A DNA stretch of 59,640 nucleotides from Helochares maculicollis (GCA_033557835.1 JAWQRO010000089.1:1-59640); one strand, 5' to 3'; numbered from the stretch's first letter, positions 32,937 to 45,175 are shown. Notes: generated by a model from the letters alone, not told the origin. Numbers and translations: made by a program.

Positions 32937-33410
32937 TCAGTAGTATTCAGGAGTTTTACAAACAGGGAGTAGTGGGAAAAATCCAAAGATGATTTCGGCC
33001 ACTTGAAAAGCCAACTGTATCGCACATATAATTCGTTCGAACTTCAAAGGTTTGCTCTGCCACACTATCGTATAAACAATGCCGGCTGCTGAAGGAATCG
33101 TAAACAGAATCAACAGGACGACTGGCCACCCTGCAAAACAAAAGGATGAAACAGCTTACGAATATGCAATTTATTCAGCCTACTACAACTTACATTTTTC
33201 TGAGACATTTCCCTTTCTAGCTATAATAACCCTAATTAATTCTAAAACGAAAACACCAAGCAACACATAAAAATCTGTGGCAAAATACTCTAGAGGTAAT
33301 TGGGAGTTGATTGCTTTAGCTGCGTTCATTCCTATTTCACAAATAGCAAATAATCCAAAATAATAGGAATTCACGTACAACAACACTTCAAAGGTTAAAG
33401 AGGTATTCAT
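32937..33410 (-). CDS. TMEM216/TMEM80-family transition-zone protein, copy 2
   Basis: Two exons, 33410-33194 and 33130-32937, joined in phase 1 (GAAAAAT/GTAAGT, TTTGCAG/GGTGG), encode 136 residues. It shares most residues with copy 1, including MNTSLTFEVLLY, NSYYFGLFA-CEIG, LELIRVIIARKGN and WWPV. It differs by two extra residues in the first loop (NSQLPLEYFATDF versus NLPLPNFSTDF) and by a more polar third loop (QSKPLKFER versus QSVVLRFEY). The intron is only 63 bp against 686 bp in copy 1. The frame also runs 46 codons upstream of MNTS to a possible ATG at 33548, but the family starts near MNTS. Both copies look intact, so neither is an obvious pseudogene. Confidence 0.82.
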
Positions 33411-34221
33411 TAACGGAAACAGCTTAAATAAATAAATTTCCAACTGCTTACAAAAAAAATTAAATAAAACAATTCGAATCCAATGGTACATGAAGCAGGT
33501 TATGCCTGATTTTGTAGTGATACCAACTTTATGCTCCCAACATTGCACTCAAGCTGCGGGGATGATGCGTTATAAATCGGCATTTCGGCAATTGTACCCA
33601 CGCTAAATTCTCAGGTTACTATTGATCCACCTTATATTCGGCAGGTTAAAATTGAGCTGAAAAATAAAATTATTTGGATAAAAATATTTGGTAGCAATTT
33701 AATATGTGGTGGAGCTGTATATTGGGAAGATTTACAAGTTTTTGTTAATTGCTTCGTTTTTAATGAGCGTCTTAGTTAAGCGGCATAAATCTATCATTTA
33801 AAGCATGTTGTTATTAAAAGTGTTCTCACAATTGCGTAGACTTATTATTATAATAAATCAGATCATATCGTGGCTTTAAAAATTAGATTCGCGCTCGTTT
33901 TTGCAAGACGGGTTGCCTAAGTAGCATGAGAATATCATTCCCTCCTGTTTACATGTATGCATGTGATATACCAAATAAAATTTGGCTAATATTGGGTTTG
34001 AAGATGTTAGAATGAAACGATTCTATGCGAGTTCTATATGTAAATGATAGTTACTCTTCGATCAACTCCAACTAAGAGGTGTTGATTTAACAGAGTTAGG
34101 CGAGTAGCCACTGGCATCATATTAGAACTGTCATTGCTCTCAATGTTGACAGGTGTTAATAACATAACCTATTAGTTTAATTAAATATTTAACATCTTTA
34201 ATGTGATTAAAATACTTTAAA
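33411..34221. other. Divergent intergenic, TMEM216-like copy 2 and Sec15
   Basis: About 810 bp between divergent ATGs, expected to hold both promoters. Around 33470-33590 the sequence continues an open frame upstream of TMEM216-like copy 2, which could be 5' UTR. No core promoter motif is convincing. Confidence 0.45.
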
Positions 34222-37200
34222 ATGAGTAAAACAGAAACGACCCATCCTGCAACGAATTCGCAACATGATCTGTATATTCAAGAAATTGAAGGCATCGATG
34301 ATTATTGGGGTCCAACTTTCAGGTAAAATGGGCGGATATACAAATAAAGTTTTTGTTTTAAGCCATGATTGGCGATACTATCGGTATTAGCGACGATAAT
34401 GTACATTACTTTAACATTTCTAAAAAATACACTTTAACTGTATTTATTTAATAAATTACTAATTATGTATTGGTTTTATTAGATTACAAACTCTGATCGT
34501 CTGATGTTTTCTGGAATAGAAGCTACAGATGTTATTGATTTCATGAGGTTCTCTCATTAATTTAAAGTAGAAATGCCAGATAATGTTTTATTTGAGCTTT
34601 ATATACATGCTTTAGCAAAATATTTATTTACGATGTATGTACCAGCTAAGTTTACATACACTAACAGTTCAGAGCTATGACAAATATAAAGTGAGCATAG
34701 TCTGTTCACTTCCCTACTTACATTTCGCTTGCACTTAACTTTAATTTCCACTTCTATTTTAAATTGACTTCATACTTTAATTTCTTTTAGCAAGATTAAT
34801 TTTATATAGAATGTGTGCGGTACTACCCTTACAGCCGATACGGTACACCCCACCACTCCTGAAGGAAGAAGATATTGCAAGGGAGGGGGGCAAGTTAGGG
34901 TAGTTTTAGTTTTAGGCTAGAATTTAAGTTATAGTAGTTTGTAAGCTAAGAGAAGGAGAACAAGTCTCCCTTTAAGTAAAGTCAGCAACGTTTAGCCCAA
35001 AATTGTTTTTTCTCTTGTTAACCAAAAATACAGTGTATTACACTTACATTATAATGGGTGTTTATTATTGTTAAACTACCCATAATAATTATCACGTGTG
35101 CGGTAGTACACAAGGGGTATAAGAGCCCAACAGAATATAGTATATAGTAAATATAGGACCACATTTGATATATTTGACTGGCGGCTACATAGGCTACAAT
35201 TTATTATAGGTTCTTACATCTTACACTAAGATTTGTCAGTAGTTGGTCTTAGAGAGTTTTTTCTTTTCTTTTCATATTATCTATTTTTCCTAACGAGGAG
35301 TTTATGGTCACATCCAATATTGCCTGAATTAATTGTTTTAACATCTAAAATGTTAATGGGATGTTGATTAGCTATTATATAGCTTAATACAAAAAAACCT
35401 AAAATCTGACAAAACTTTATAACACCATATACTACTGTGATCAAAAAGTAAGGTGAATTTGTTTTTAAAACATAAATTCTTTATTTACTCTTCCAAATCA
35501 ATTTCACCCCCTTCACAGTAATCCCCGTTTGATAAAACGCACTTTTGTCAACACTATTTCCAGTTCTCGAAACAGTCGGAATAGTCTTTTTCCGGTATAG
35601 CATTCAAGACCTTCTTTGATTCGGTTTTTGTCTCCTCAATCGTATCAAAATGGTATCCCTGCATTGGCCTTTTGAGTTTGCTGAATAGCCAGAAGTCGCA
35701 CGGAGCCAAATCAGGTGAAAACGGTGGTTGCAGAACAATATGAGTTGATTTTTTTGCAAAAAAGTCGCGAAGAACCAATGCAGTATGACATGGTGCATTT
35801 GGTACCGATCGAGACTTGAAGCGATTGAGACACAAAAAATGTTTCAAAATGGTTTGGGCTGAGCCAAATGATATTCCAACACTCTCAGCGAGGTCTCTAA
35901 TTTTCAATCGACGATGTTCAAGCACCAAATCTTTGATTTTTTGGATGTGGCATTCACCGGTAGACGTCTTTAATGTGTTCTCGGCCCGGTTTGAACTCGT
36001 ACCACTTATAAACGTTTTTCTGTGCCATCGTTTGATCACCAAAGGCCTTCCGCAACATTTTCAATGTATCCGCACAAAAATATTCATTTCGCAAACAAAA
36101 TTTGATGCAAGTTCTTTGCTCAGCAAAATCAACCAATGTAAATATTGAAAAATTCACTCTTGGTTGTTTACAAAAACAAAAACTCACTTGGCAAATGTTA
36201 TAGACACTCCCAGCAACACAGAAAAAAAATGTACCTGCCTTCCTAATGCCCGGGAGTTTTAGATGACACTTTCACGTTACTTTTTGATCACAGTAGTATA
36301 ACAGTGGGTATATACCTCAAGATAGGCTAAAATCTACATTTATTCCACTACCCAAAAAGTCAGGGGTAAAAGCTGCGACGAGTTCTGGCTGATTAGTCTA
36401 ATGAGCCAGGTGCTGAACTTATTTTTGAAGATAATCCAAAATCTTATACTCAGAAAGTGCGATCTGGATATGAGCAAACTGCAGATGGGGTTTCGAGAGG
36501 GTCCGGGAAGTAAGGCGTTCTTTGCACTGTCAGTACTACTACAGAAATGCCGATATCAGAAAAAGGAAGTGTATCTGTATTTCATAGACCACACCAAGGC
36601 ATTTGACTGTGTTAAACACAATAGGCTGCTAGGTGTCCTACAAAGAAAAAGATTATAGACCCAAGATCTAAAAATCATCCAGTACCTCTATGAACACCAG
36701 GTAGAAACGGTGAGGCTTGAGAGCTCCCAAACAGAAGCTGTGCCTATTAAGCTTGGAGTTAGACAAGGCTGCGTACTGAGCCCGATGCTCTTCAATGTGT
36801 ATTCAGAAGTAGTATTCCAAAATCCACTGGAAGGTACAAAGGATGGAATTAAAGTGAATGAAACACTGGTGAACAACATAAGATATGCCGATGACACAGT
36901 TGTGATGGTAGACAGTGCTGAGGGATTGCAAAGGCTGCTCAACAGAATATCAGCAGAGGGAGACCGAATGGGACTTAAAATCAACACCTCAAAGACAAAG
37001 ATCCTGGTGGTAAACCGGAACCCATGCCGACCGATAGACATATATGTAAATAGAATGCTGATAACAAAGGTCCCAAAGTTCAAATACTTGGGCAGCTGGA
37101 TTGGGGAGGATCTGGATTCCGATTTGGAAATCAGAGCTCAAACTGAAATGGCCAGGACGAGCTTCCTGAAAATGCATAACCTGCTGGCAGCAGATCACTA

Positions 37201-40200
37201 GATACCCAAATAAGATACAACTTTGTCAAGTGTTACATATATTCCATACTGTTGTATGGGGTTGAAGCGTGGACCCTAAAAGTCAGTAGCTTGAATACAC
37301 TTGAGGCATTTGAAATGTGGATTTTTTGGCAAGTATTAAAAATATCCTGTTTTACACCTAATGGACAGAGAACCTGGAATCATCCAAATTATAAAAAAAG
37401 GGAAAACCACATTGGCCATGTAATTAGACACGAAAAATATGAATTTTTGCAACTTGTGATGGAAGGCAAAATTGACGGTAGGCAGGGACAGTGCTCCTGG
37501 CTTAAAAACATATGTGACTGGACGGGCCTGACTTTGGGCGTTCTATTGAGAATATCTCAGGTTAGAGAAGAATACACCAGGATTGCTGCCGATCTTCAAT
37601 AGGAGAGGGCACTGAATGAAGAAGAAGATTTTATATTGACTTTATACTTTAACTTCTCTTAGCAAGATTAATTTTGTAGTCGACATAGAAATTCTTTCCA
37701 CAGAATTCTATAGACAATAATGCAAAATCAACCTCATGATAGTTACATAAGACCACATTTGTTATATTTGACTGGCGGCCACATAGGCTACAATCTATTA
37801 TAGGTTCTTACATCTTACACTAAGTTTTGTCAGCAGTTAGTCTTAGTGGGTTTTTATTTTCTTTTCTAATTATCTATTTTTCCTAACAAGGAGTTTATAG
37901 TCACTTCCAATATTGCTTGAATTAATTGTTTTAACATCTAAAATGTTGATGGAATGAATGCGTTGATTGGATATTATTTAGCTTAATACTGTACAATTCC
38001 TGTTCTGACTTACAAAACCAGGTATCAAGTTTTATAATAGACACATTTGTGCAATATTAATCATTTTTACTAATTCATAATTAATAACTTGTTTAATCAG
38101 CATAAAGTTTTCAAGAAACCACCAAGAAACTTTTATTTCATGTTACTATTTAAGATGGTATATTTATACTTGTAGTATTGACAGCAACATATTTTTCCTA
38201 ATGTCTTATTTTCTATTACTTCAAGGGCTGTGTATGATATTGATGAGCAAGCAGAGTTTTTAAATAAGCTAGAACAAAGGATAAAGCATCATGACAAAGA
38301 CATTGAAAGGCTCTGCAACGTTTACTACCAAGGATTCATCGAGTCTATAAGAGAATTGTTGGAAGTTCGTTCCCAAGCAAAAAAATTAAATGTAAGGCAT
38401 TACAAAACATTCATGCCATGAAACTAACACACTTCTACAATCACTCATTTATTCTTAGCAATTAAATACTTTGTAACATTGTTGTTAATATGCCTATTAG
38501 TACATTTTTATATCTTTAGAATGAAGTCGTCACTTTAGATAAACAACTACAAATAAAAGCCGAGGGTATTTCTAAATCTGGGGCGGAATTATTACAAGCC
38601 AGAAAAGTACAAAGTAACATCGCTATGGTTATTGAAGAATTCAAATTATGTTTACCTGTCTTAACTACTTATTCCAAGTTGAAGAAGCAAATTGCTGACA
38701 AACGATATTATCCAGCGTTAAAAACACTCGAAGAACTGGAACATTTGCATCTGCCACATGTGATTAATTATCGGTTTTCATCGCAACTTCAAGAGAGTAT
38801 TCCCAAGTAATTTTATTTCATATTATATAATTATACACACACAAATATATATTTGATTGAAAGTGCTAATGTTTTCATCACATCACTTATTATTTTGCAG
38901 AATCCGAGATAGCATTCAAACAGCTTCAATGTCAGACCTAAAAGATTTCTTAGAGAACATACGAAAGTTCTCCCCCAAAATTGGGGAAGTGGCTATGAGA
39001 CATGTGAGTGTAATTTTCTGTAATTCGTAAAGTTGTTAAACGAAGTTGATTTCTTAATATTTTGTCCTGTATTAATTTCAGACAAGTGAGCAATTGGCTA
39101 GTGATCCCACTGTGATAGGGCGAAAAAAGAAAAGAAATGTATCCTCTGATAACTTGAATGCCACTTACCAGTTTCCAGAAGAAGATTTAAGTGCTCAGGA
39201 GATGATTGATTTTTCACCAATTTATCGGTGCTTACACATATCGACCGTGCTTGGAAGCAGGCAAAAATTTGAGACTTATTATAGAGCAGAACGAACTAAA
39301 CAAGCAAGATTAGTATTACAACCTCCTGCCAATATGGTAAGATTTTTTCTCAAATGCTCCAAGTTAGTAAATAAATTTCTCAATTGAAAATCTTTATACA
39401 CATTCACATCTTCACAAAAACTATTGCCAATTTGAACAATCAGTTTTGCGTGACATTTGGTTAGTTTCAAATTTCTCCCTTTTTCGTTGTAAATCCTGCT
39501 AAAAAAAAACAATACTCAAATACTCGAGATGTCATTATGTGTACCATGTAGATTCTGTGCAAATCTATTTTAACTGCTTTTCATAAGAGATGACGCATAC
39601 AAATATAATTTTCGTAATTGCATATTAGTAAGACATATTATTTTATTTGTATAGTAAATGGAATAGAGTATTAATAGGAAAAAGTCGTAGAAAAATCATA
39701 AATGGCTCAAAGACCAAACTTGAAATAATTCTTATAATTTACAAAAAATAAATTTATATTTCGTTTCAGCATGAATCAGAAGAGAGCTATAGAAATTATA
39801 TACATGCAGTACTAGGATTTTTTATTCTTGAAGACCATGTGCTCAACACTGGAAATGGTTTAATAACCAGAGCTTTTCTTGATGAAATGTGGACAATGGC
39901 TCTATCAAAGATTGTAACTGCGCTACAAACGAATTGTGTAAGTATTATTAAAAATTTTTATTTAAATTAAATGTTTTTTTACATTCTTCTTGTCTATCAA
40001 GGTATTACTTTCATAATCAAACATTAATTGTGAATCATAGCTTAGCTAAAATTTGTTTTGATTTTAGGCTTATTGTACAGATGCAACTCTCATATTGCGA
40101 ATAAAAGATTTGATAATGTTATTTTGCACAACACTAAGAAACTATGGGTATAGCGTAAAGCCGCTTTGGGAGTTGGTTCGTGAATTGCGTGACCACTATA

Positions 40201-43200
40201 CGGAAGTACTCATGCAAAGATGGGTGCAAGTCTTCCGAGAAATTCTGTCTCGGGAGGACTTCCAACCAATCAAAGTTGTAGACCAAGAAGAATACGATCA
40301 AATTTTGTCACAGTTTCCTTTAGATACTGATATTCCTGATGACATCGAATTCCCTCACAGTTTTCCGTTTTCCAGCATGGTTCCGAAAGTTTACCAGCAA
40401 GTCAAAGAATTTATTTACGCTTGCGTTAAATTTTCTGAAGACTTAAACCTCAGTCAGGTTGAAGTGGATGAAATGATTCGTAAATCCATGAATTTGCTGT
40501 TGACACGAAGTTTTAGTGGGTGCTTATCTTCTACTTTTAGGAGTACTCATGTTAATTTGCAGGAAATAATACAGATTATAGTCGATACTGGGTATCTGGA
40601 GGAGGCTACAGTTTATCTCGATCAATTCATCTCCAATATTACTGGGTAATGCTTTCTACATTTTATTCAGCTTCACTTACTATTGTTACTTTTTGTATTA
40701 CTGGTTTTTGTTAAACATTTTACTGTGATATTTTTCAAGTGAGGAAACTCGTGGCGTTACTGCTGGGGTAGTCCAAGGTCAACCAGCCATGTTTCGAGTG
40801 GCTCGTGAAGATGCAGTGCGTCAAATTTGTGAAAAATTGAAACAAAAGTTAAACGAATTTCTGGAATTAGAAACATATGATTGGCTTCTTGTGGAATCTC
40901 AAGGACATGCTTCTAGCTTTGTCACTGATTTTATTGCATTCTTACAAACTACTTTTGTTAGTTTCACTAATTTGCCGGTAAGTTTAATTTGCAAAATGGT
41001 GTCATTTCGCTTTTGCTGGCAAATGATATAGTAATGAATCTTGGTACTTCTAGCCGGAGGTTGCCCAAGTTGCCTGCAAGTCTGCATGTGAACACATTGC
41101 CAAATCCATGATGGATATGCTGCTCAATGATGAAGTTAAGCAAATATCAATGGGGGCATTAAATCAATTTAATTTAGATCTGTTGCAGTGTGAACGTGAG
41201 TTTAAATTAAAAAACAAAACATACCAACACTAATACATTTTGATTTTCCAGAATTTGCAGCCTCTGAACCAGTTCAAGGACTCCAAGAAGATGTTTTACT
41301 TACATATTTCATTAAACTGAGAGAAACCTTAGATTTGTTTATATCTTGGGATTGGCCAACATATTTCCATGATTATGGACAAGAAACTAGTAAATACAAG
41401 CAAGTTAATCCAGATGTGGCAATTGCAATTTTAGAAAAGTAAGTATTTTAATCATTCTCAAATATACATTAAGCTATAAGTCAACTGTCTTTATGTTGGG
41501 CATTTGTGTAATGGCGTAAAAACTGAATTGTGTAGTTTCACACTAAATCCTGTTTCAATAGGTAAACATTTATATTTGTGTATATAGTATGCATATTGAT
41601 TCTTCACTGTGTGCTGATGATAATTGAAGTATAATTATTTTTTTATAAATAGGAACAAATCCATTACTGATAAATAGACAGCTTTCCTTTTAGAAGTTTT
41701 CTTCTAATGCAATAAGTCAATAAATTTTCCATTCTCTAATTACTATATAAAGTATAGTATTACAATTGTGAAAAAATTCAACCTTGAGATTTTGTTCGCA
41801 TTTTGAGTGCTTATTGATACAATCTGAACACTTTTAGCATGCCAATTGTGTGTATGTAAACGTGGTAACACTCTGTTTGAGTGTGAATGTTGAGATTAAG
41901 CATACGTACATTACAGAAAAATCATAGAGCCATGTCCACTTTTGAATCATGTAATTAAAATTTTTTCAAGTAAACTGTTCATTAAAACAGTGCTATCAAT
42001 ATTTTTTGCTTCTTAATTTCATACTGAGTATTCTCTGGAATAAACAGTTTGCATATCTAAAACCAATAAACTTTTTTACTGATTTTAAATTATAAAGCAT
42101 CAACTACTTCTTCACAATTTGATTATTATGAAATAAAACCACTACATATTTAAATCATGGAAAGATAAAATTTTAGTTTTTTGCATACATGGGAATGTTG
42201 AGTAAGAACGCTTCATATTTATTATTTCCATTTAAACTTAAATGTTTTCAACTATTTCAAAATAATTAATAAATTGTGGTTATCCAGGTAGCAATGATTA
42301 GTTGTTGGGAAATTTTCTTACAAGAGAAATATATTTAATAATTATGAAACCTATTTATAGGAAAGATCCATCTCAACATAGTATAATAATCAAATCTAAA
42401 GTGGGTTTTTCTACTAACATTATTTTTACATTCCCGTATTACTGTATGAAGTATAGTAAAGGGAAGGCAGTGGGATGACGAATCAATTCGACCTTGAGAT
42501 TTTGACAAAGCTCCATGTTTTGAGCATACCTAAATCCATTTTGACCAAAAAAAATTATTTAAGAAGAATGGTAAAACATTTTTTATTGAAAGTATTGGCC
42601 CTTGCTGTTTATACATTTTATCCATCTCTGGGGCAATTTATGGATGCCATTCCAAAATAAAGCTTCAACTTTCATTGATACCCATTCATCGAGCCATTTT
42701 TGCACATCCTTGAAAGTCTTGAAGTGTTGCTTAGCCAGTGCGTGTCCCATCGATGAGAAGAGGTGATAATCCAAAGGTGCCAGGTCTGGTGAATACGGCG
42801 GGAGGGGTAGGAGTTCCTAACCAAGCGAAGTTACCAGCTAAGCGAAGAAATCATTTCTTTGACCACTTTGGTTGAATGTGCAGGAGCGTTGCCATGCTGC
42901 AGAATGATTTTGCCGTGTCTTCGAGCCCATTCTGGGCGTTTTTTGATCAATGCGTGGTTTAAATTGATCATTTGTTGTCGGTAGCGGACGGTATTAACTG
43001 TTTCGTCGGGTTTGAGAAGATCGTAGTACACTACTACCTTCTGATCCCACCACACACACAACATTGTTTTCTTCCCAAAACGATCCGGTTTTGTACTCGA
43101 TGTTGATGGTTGTCCTGGCGTTACCCACGATTTCTTACATTTAGGATTCTCAAAATATATCCATTTTTCATCGCCAGCCACAACCCGATGCAAAAAACCC

Positions 43201-44115
43201 TTGCTTCGCCACCATTTGTTGTAGTTTTTTCAAACTTTTTTGGTCGATTTTCAGTTTCTTTGCCAATAACATTGAAATCATCACTTTTGAAACGTTGAAA
43301 TCAGCGTTCACAAGATTTAACAGTTTGAGCTAGATCGCCGTAAGTCTCTACAAGAATTCGATGATTTTTTATTTTGATTGAACAAGAAAATCATTACATG
43401 TCGCAAATGCTCTTTACTTGACTCAAAATTCGACATGTTTAACACGAAAAATAAATATGTTACGAACTCTTAAACAACTAAACAAATATGACGTTTTGTA
43501 GTGGGCAGTATTACCAAAAAAAAATGGCGCTTTGGGTTCCAAAAGTTACTTCAAGAGATTTCACGTGCCATCTCTTGACAACAAAACAACATTTTAAACT
43601 TGCTTTCAACTATTGAGGCATGTAGAACCACCGGGAGTACCTGTTTATCTACGCAGTTTTTAATTTTCTTTTTAAGTGAACTAGTCTTTAAAATATAGCT
43701 TTTCGATAGGAATTTTGTGCATGTTTTAAATATCACAAAAACTCATAGATATGAAGTTTCATCGTCGGAGCACCAGAATTGCCATTTTTGAAAATTTCTA
43801 CTCCTTAGAATAAAAAAATTTACAAAATTGTTACAAACTTTCCAAACATTCTAAAACTAAAAAGTAGTTCTGTGTCAATTTTAAAAGCAGAAGTGGAAAG
43901 TGTTCAATATTAATGACTACTTAGGTATATTTATACATTTTTAATGCAAGGTATTGCAGATTATATAAAGTTTTTAATTATTCAGGTTAAAAGAAGGAGA
44001 TAAAAAGACAATGTTTACTGTCTTAAAGAAGAGCGAGCGAGATAAAAAGAAGCTGTTGGAGACAGTGCTGAAACAATTGCGCCAGCTTTCACAAATACCA
44101 CCTAATAAAAATTAA
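34222..44115 (+). CDS. Sec15: Exocyst complex component 6 (Sec15)
   Basis: Complete gene, 11 coding exons: 34222-34322, 38226-38391, 38520-38806, 38901-39003, 39082-39336, 39770-39937, 40068-40645, 40740-40977, 41054-41195, 41252-41438 and 43986-44115. All have GT-AG junctions and matching phases, giving 784 residues (Drosophila about 766, human about 804). Sec15 is the exocyst subunit that binds Rab11/Sec4-type GTPases and tethers secretory and recycling vesicles to the plasma membrane. Recognisable segments are IDDYWGPTFR (exon 1), NKLEQRIKHHDKDIERLCN with YYQGFIESIRELLEVRSQA (exon 2), a long central helical region, and in the C-terminal domain ESYRNYIHAVLGFFILEDHV, WTMALSKIVTAL, LRIKDLIMLFC and WDWPTYFHDYG. 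The C-terminus is lysine-rich. Intron 1 (3.9 kb) holds a mariner, a LINE fragment and a direct duplication. Intron 10 (2.5 kb) holds repeat R1 and another mariner. Confidence 0.96.
34763..35425 (+). repeat. Direct repeat in Sec15 intron 1, left copy
   Basis: Segments at about 34763-34812 and 35157-35425 recur at about 37628-37677 and 37746-38036 in the same order and orientation. Shared stretches include TTTGACTGGCGGC-ACATAGG, TAGGTTCTTACATCTTACAC and TTGTTTTAACATCTAAAATG. In this copy about 345 bp of other sequence sits between the two blocks, in place of about 68 bp in the right copy. Confidence 0.85.
34813..35109. repeat. LTR-like or other insertion inside left direct repeat
   Basis: The unmatched middle of the left direct repeat is bounded by near-identical 14-mers, GTGTGCGGTACTAC (34813-34826) and GTGTGCGGTAGTAC (35096-35109). 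It begins with TG and is more GC-rich than its surroundings (CCCCACCACTCCTG), with GGGGTATAAGAG just beyond. A solo-LTR-like remnant is possible, but no primer-binding site, polypurine tract or clean target duplication is visible. Confidence 0.3.
35430..36298 (-). mobile_element. Mariner, internally deleted, in Sec15 intron 1
   Basis: Inverted ends TACTACTGTGATCAAAAAGT at left and its reverse complement at right, flanked by TA on both sides. The minus-strand transposase keeps the N-terminal helix-turn-helix region (EQRTCIKFCLRNE...MLRKAFGD), then after a frameshift a second one (LKIRDLAESVGISFGSAQTI), and jumps within about 10 residues to NAPCHTALVLRDFF, SPDLAPCDFWLFSKL and the C-terminus. 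The catalytic middle with the first aspartate, normally over 100 residues, is gone. At 869 bp it is a deletion derivative that could be mobilised only in trans, if at all. Confidence 0.9.
36335..37630 (+). mobile_element. 5'-truncated RTE-like LINE in Sec15 intron 1
   Basis: Reverse-transcriptase fragment in the host-gene orientation. It starts within FIPLPKKSGV, shifts frame, then reads YLYFIDHTKAFDCVKHNRLL, GVRQGCVLSPMLFNVY, RYADDTVVMVDSAEGLQRLL (catalytic YADD), GLKINTSKTKILVV and KFKYLGSWIGEDLDSD (main frames 36401-36658 and 36710-37201). The tail EKYEFLQLVMEGKIDG...SWLKNICDWTGL (37252-37602) and the GAAGAAGAA end are typical of RTE-like elements. The stop at 36656-36658, the in-frame stop at 37199-37201 and other lesions make it dead. 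The endonuclease domain is missing. Confidence 0.88.
37628..38036 (+). repeat. Direct repeat in Sec15 intron 1, right copy
   Basis: Second copy of the block at 34763-35425, starting immediately after the GAAGAAGAAG tail of the LINE fragment. Resemblance fades near 38036, just as the left copy fades into the mariner at 35430. Identity by eye is roughly 85-90% over about 300 aligned bases. Confidence 0.85.
41735..41905 (+). repeat. Interspersed repeat R1, copy 2 (fragment)
   Basis: In Sec15 intron 10. Shares AAGTATAGTA, AATTCAACCTTGAGATTTTG, TTTTGAGTGC and GTGTGTATGTAAAC, in order, with the reverse complement of the 9535-10170 copy. Only the front part of the element is present. Confidence 0.65.
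42430..43975 (+). repeat. Interspersed repeat R1, copy 3, split by a mariner
   Basis: The left block (42430-42545) has TAGTAAAGGGAAGGCAGTGG, TTCGACCTTGAGATTTTGAC, TCCATGTTTTGAGCATACCT and ATCCATTTTGACC. The right block (about 43545-43975) resumes with ATTTCACGTGCCAT, GTAGAACCACCGGGAGTACC and TATTGCAGA. The order equals that of the uninterrupted 9535-10170 copy, so the mariner between them inserted into a pre-existing R1 element. Confidence 0.7.
42545..43545 (-). mobile_element. Mariner nested in repeat R1, Sec15 intron 10
   Basis: Minus-strand transposase remnant, N-terminus near 43435 (MSNFESSKEHLRHVMIFLFN). After an internal deletion and frameshifts comes a long frame with VAGDEKWIYFENPKCKKSW, PGQPSTSSTKPDRFGKKTML and GKIILQHGNAPAHSTK (43193-42831), then in another frame PPYSPDLAPLDYHLFSSMGH and PQRWIKCINSKGQYF (to 42583). 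The second catalytic aspartate is lost: HGN replaces HDN in HDNAPxH. Exact termini could not be fixed by eye. Confidence 0.85.
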
Positions 44116-45169
44116 AACAATTTAATCATAAATAGCATATAAGCGAATTACTGTACATATTATGTTATATGAAAAAAAAAATTGATTGCTTATATTTAAT
44201 GTTAATCAATATATAAATACAAAGTATAATATATTTGTTTACTTAATCACACAAAAATCTAGCAAAAGGTTCTTAAAGTAATAATTACACTATTAAAAAA
44301 TTAATATAAATATATGTCGTCAATATATCTTAAACTTAGAGTAATATGCATTCCTTAAAGCCAAAAGTAACAGCTTATTGATAAACACATCTTTGTATGT
44401 AGCTCTACAAGAGGCATTACAGATTTCCCACTTAAGAGTTGACTGATTTGGCTTTTATTAAATGGCAACCCAAAGAAAACATTGTTTACAATTCATAAAA
44501 CTATATTTTGTAAAAATGCTATTTACAATTTTATTACACCTGTTCTGCACACTGACAAAAAATTTTGCTCTTAAGACACATAATTAAGAGTGGTTGTTCT
44601 AACATGGCTTACACTTTCGGAAATATAAACAACAAATTGTTGTTTAAGTTAAAAATCGGGTAAATATGGCTTTTTCTAATTACTCATTTCATAGTGATGT
44701 GAATTTTAAGTATAATGTTACATCATTGTTTTTCAACATTATTACTGAACTCTTGTATCAAATCACCTCTTGAAGCTGAAAATATATTTTAAGCAAAATG
44801 GGATGTTATCAGCATCATTACAACTGCAATACTGTAGCTACAGCTTACTTCTAAAATAATTTTAACATTACATGGACCACTAAAAATAATTAAAGTTAAT
44901 CTACAAAATTTCGTAACTCCGCAAAATTTATTTGTACAATATTTAAATTAAATCTCATTAAAAATATCATTCATTAAGTCATTTTAAATTATGTAAAATT
45001 ACTCTAAAAGTATAATGAATTTTGTAAATAAAATAATACTTAGTGACTGTGAATATTGAATGAACGAGTGCAGCATAGCCAACATGTTATTTGCTTGTTA
45101 AATGTAGGCAGTCATTTAAAATGTTACTTAAAATAGTTTTATACTTGTGATGTAACTATATGTAAATAC

Positions 45170-45175
45170 AATAAA
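45170..45175 (+). terminator. Candidate polyadenylation signal, Sec15
   Basis: AATAAA about 1.05 kb after the Sec15 stop, followed by AAC-rich and T-rich sequence. A nearer, less certain site is also possible. Confidence 0.35.

Noticed and set aside
36710..37201. 163-codon frame as a functional reverse transcriptase
   Set aside because: Fragment only: it lacks the endonuclease, has stops on both sides and sits in a Sec15 intron.
42831..43193. Possibly active mariner transposase
   Set aside because: The second catalytic aspartate is replaced by glycine (HGNAPAH), and the frame is broken before and after.
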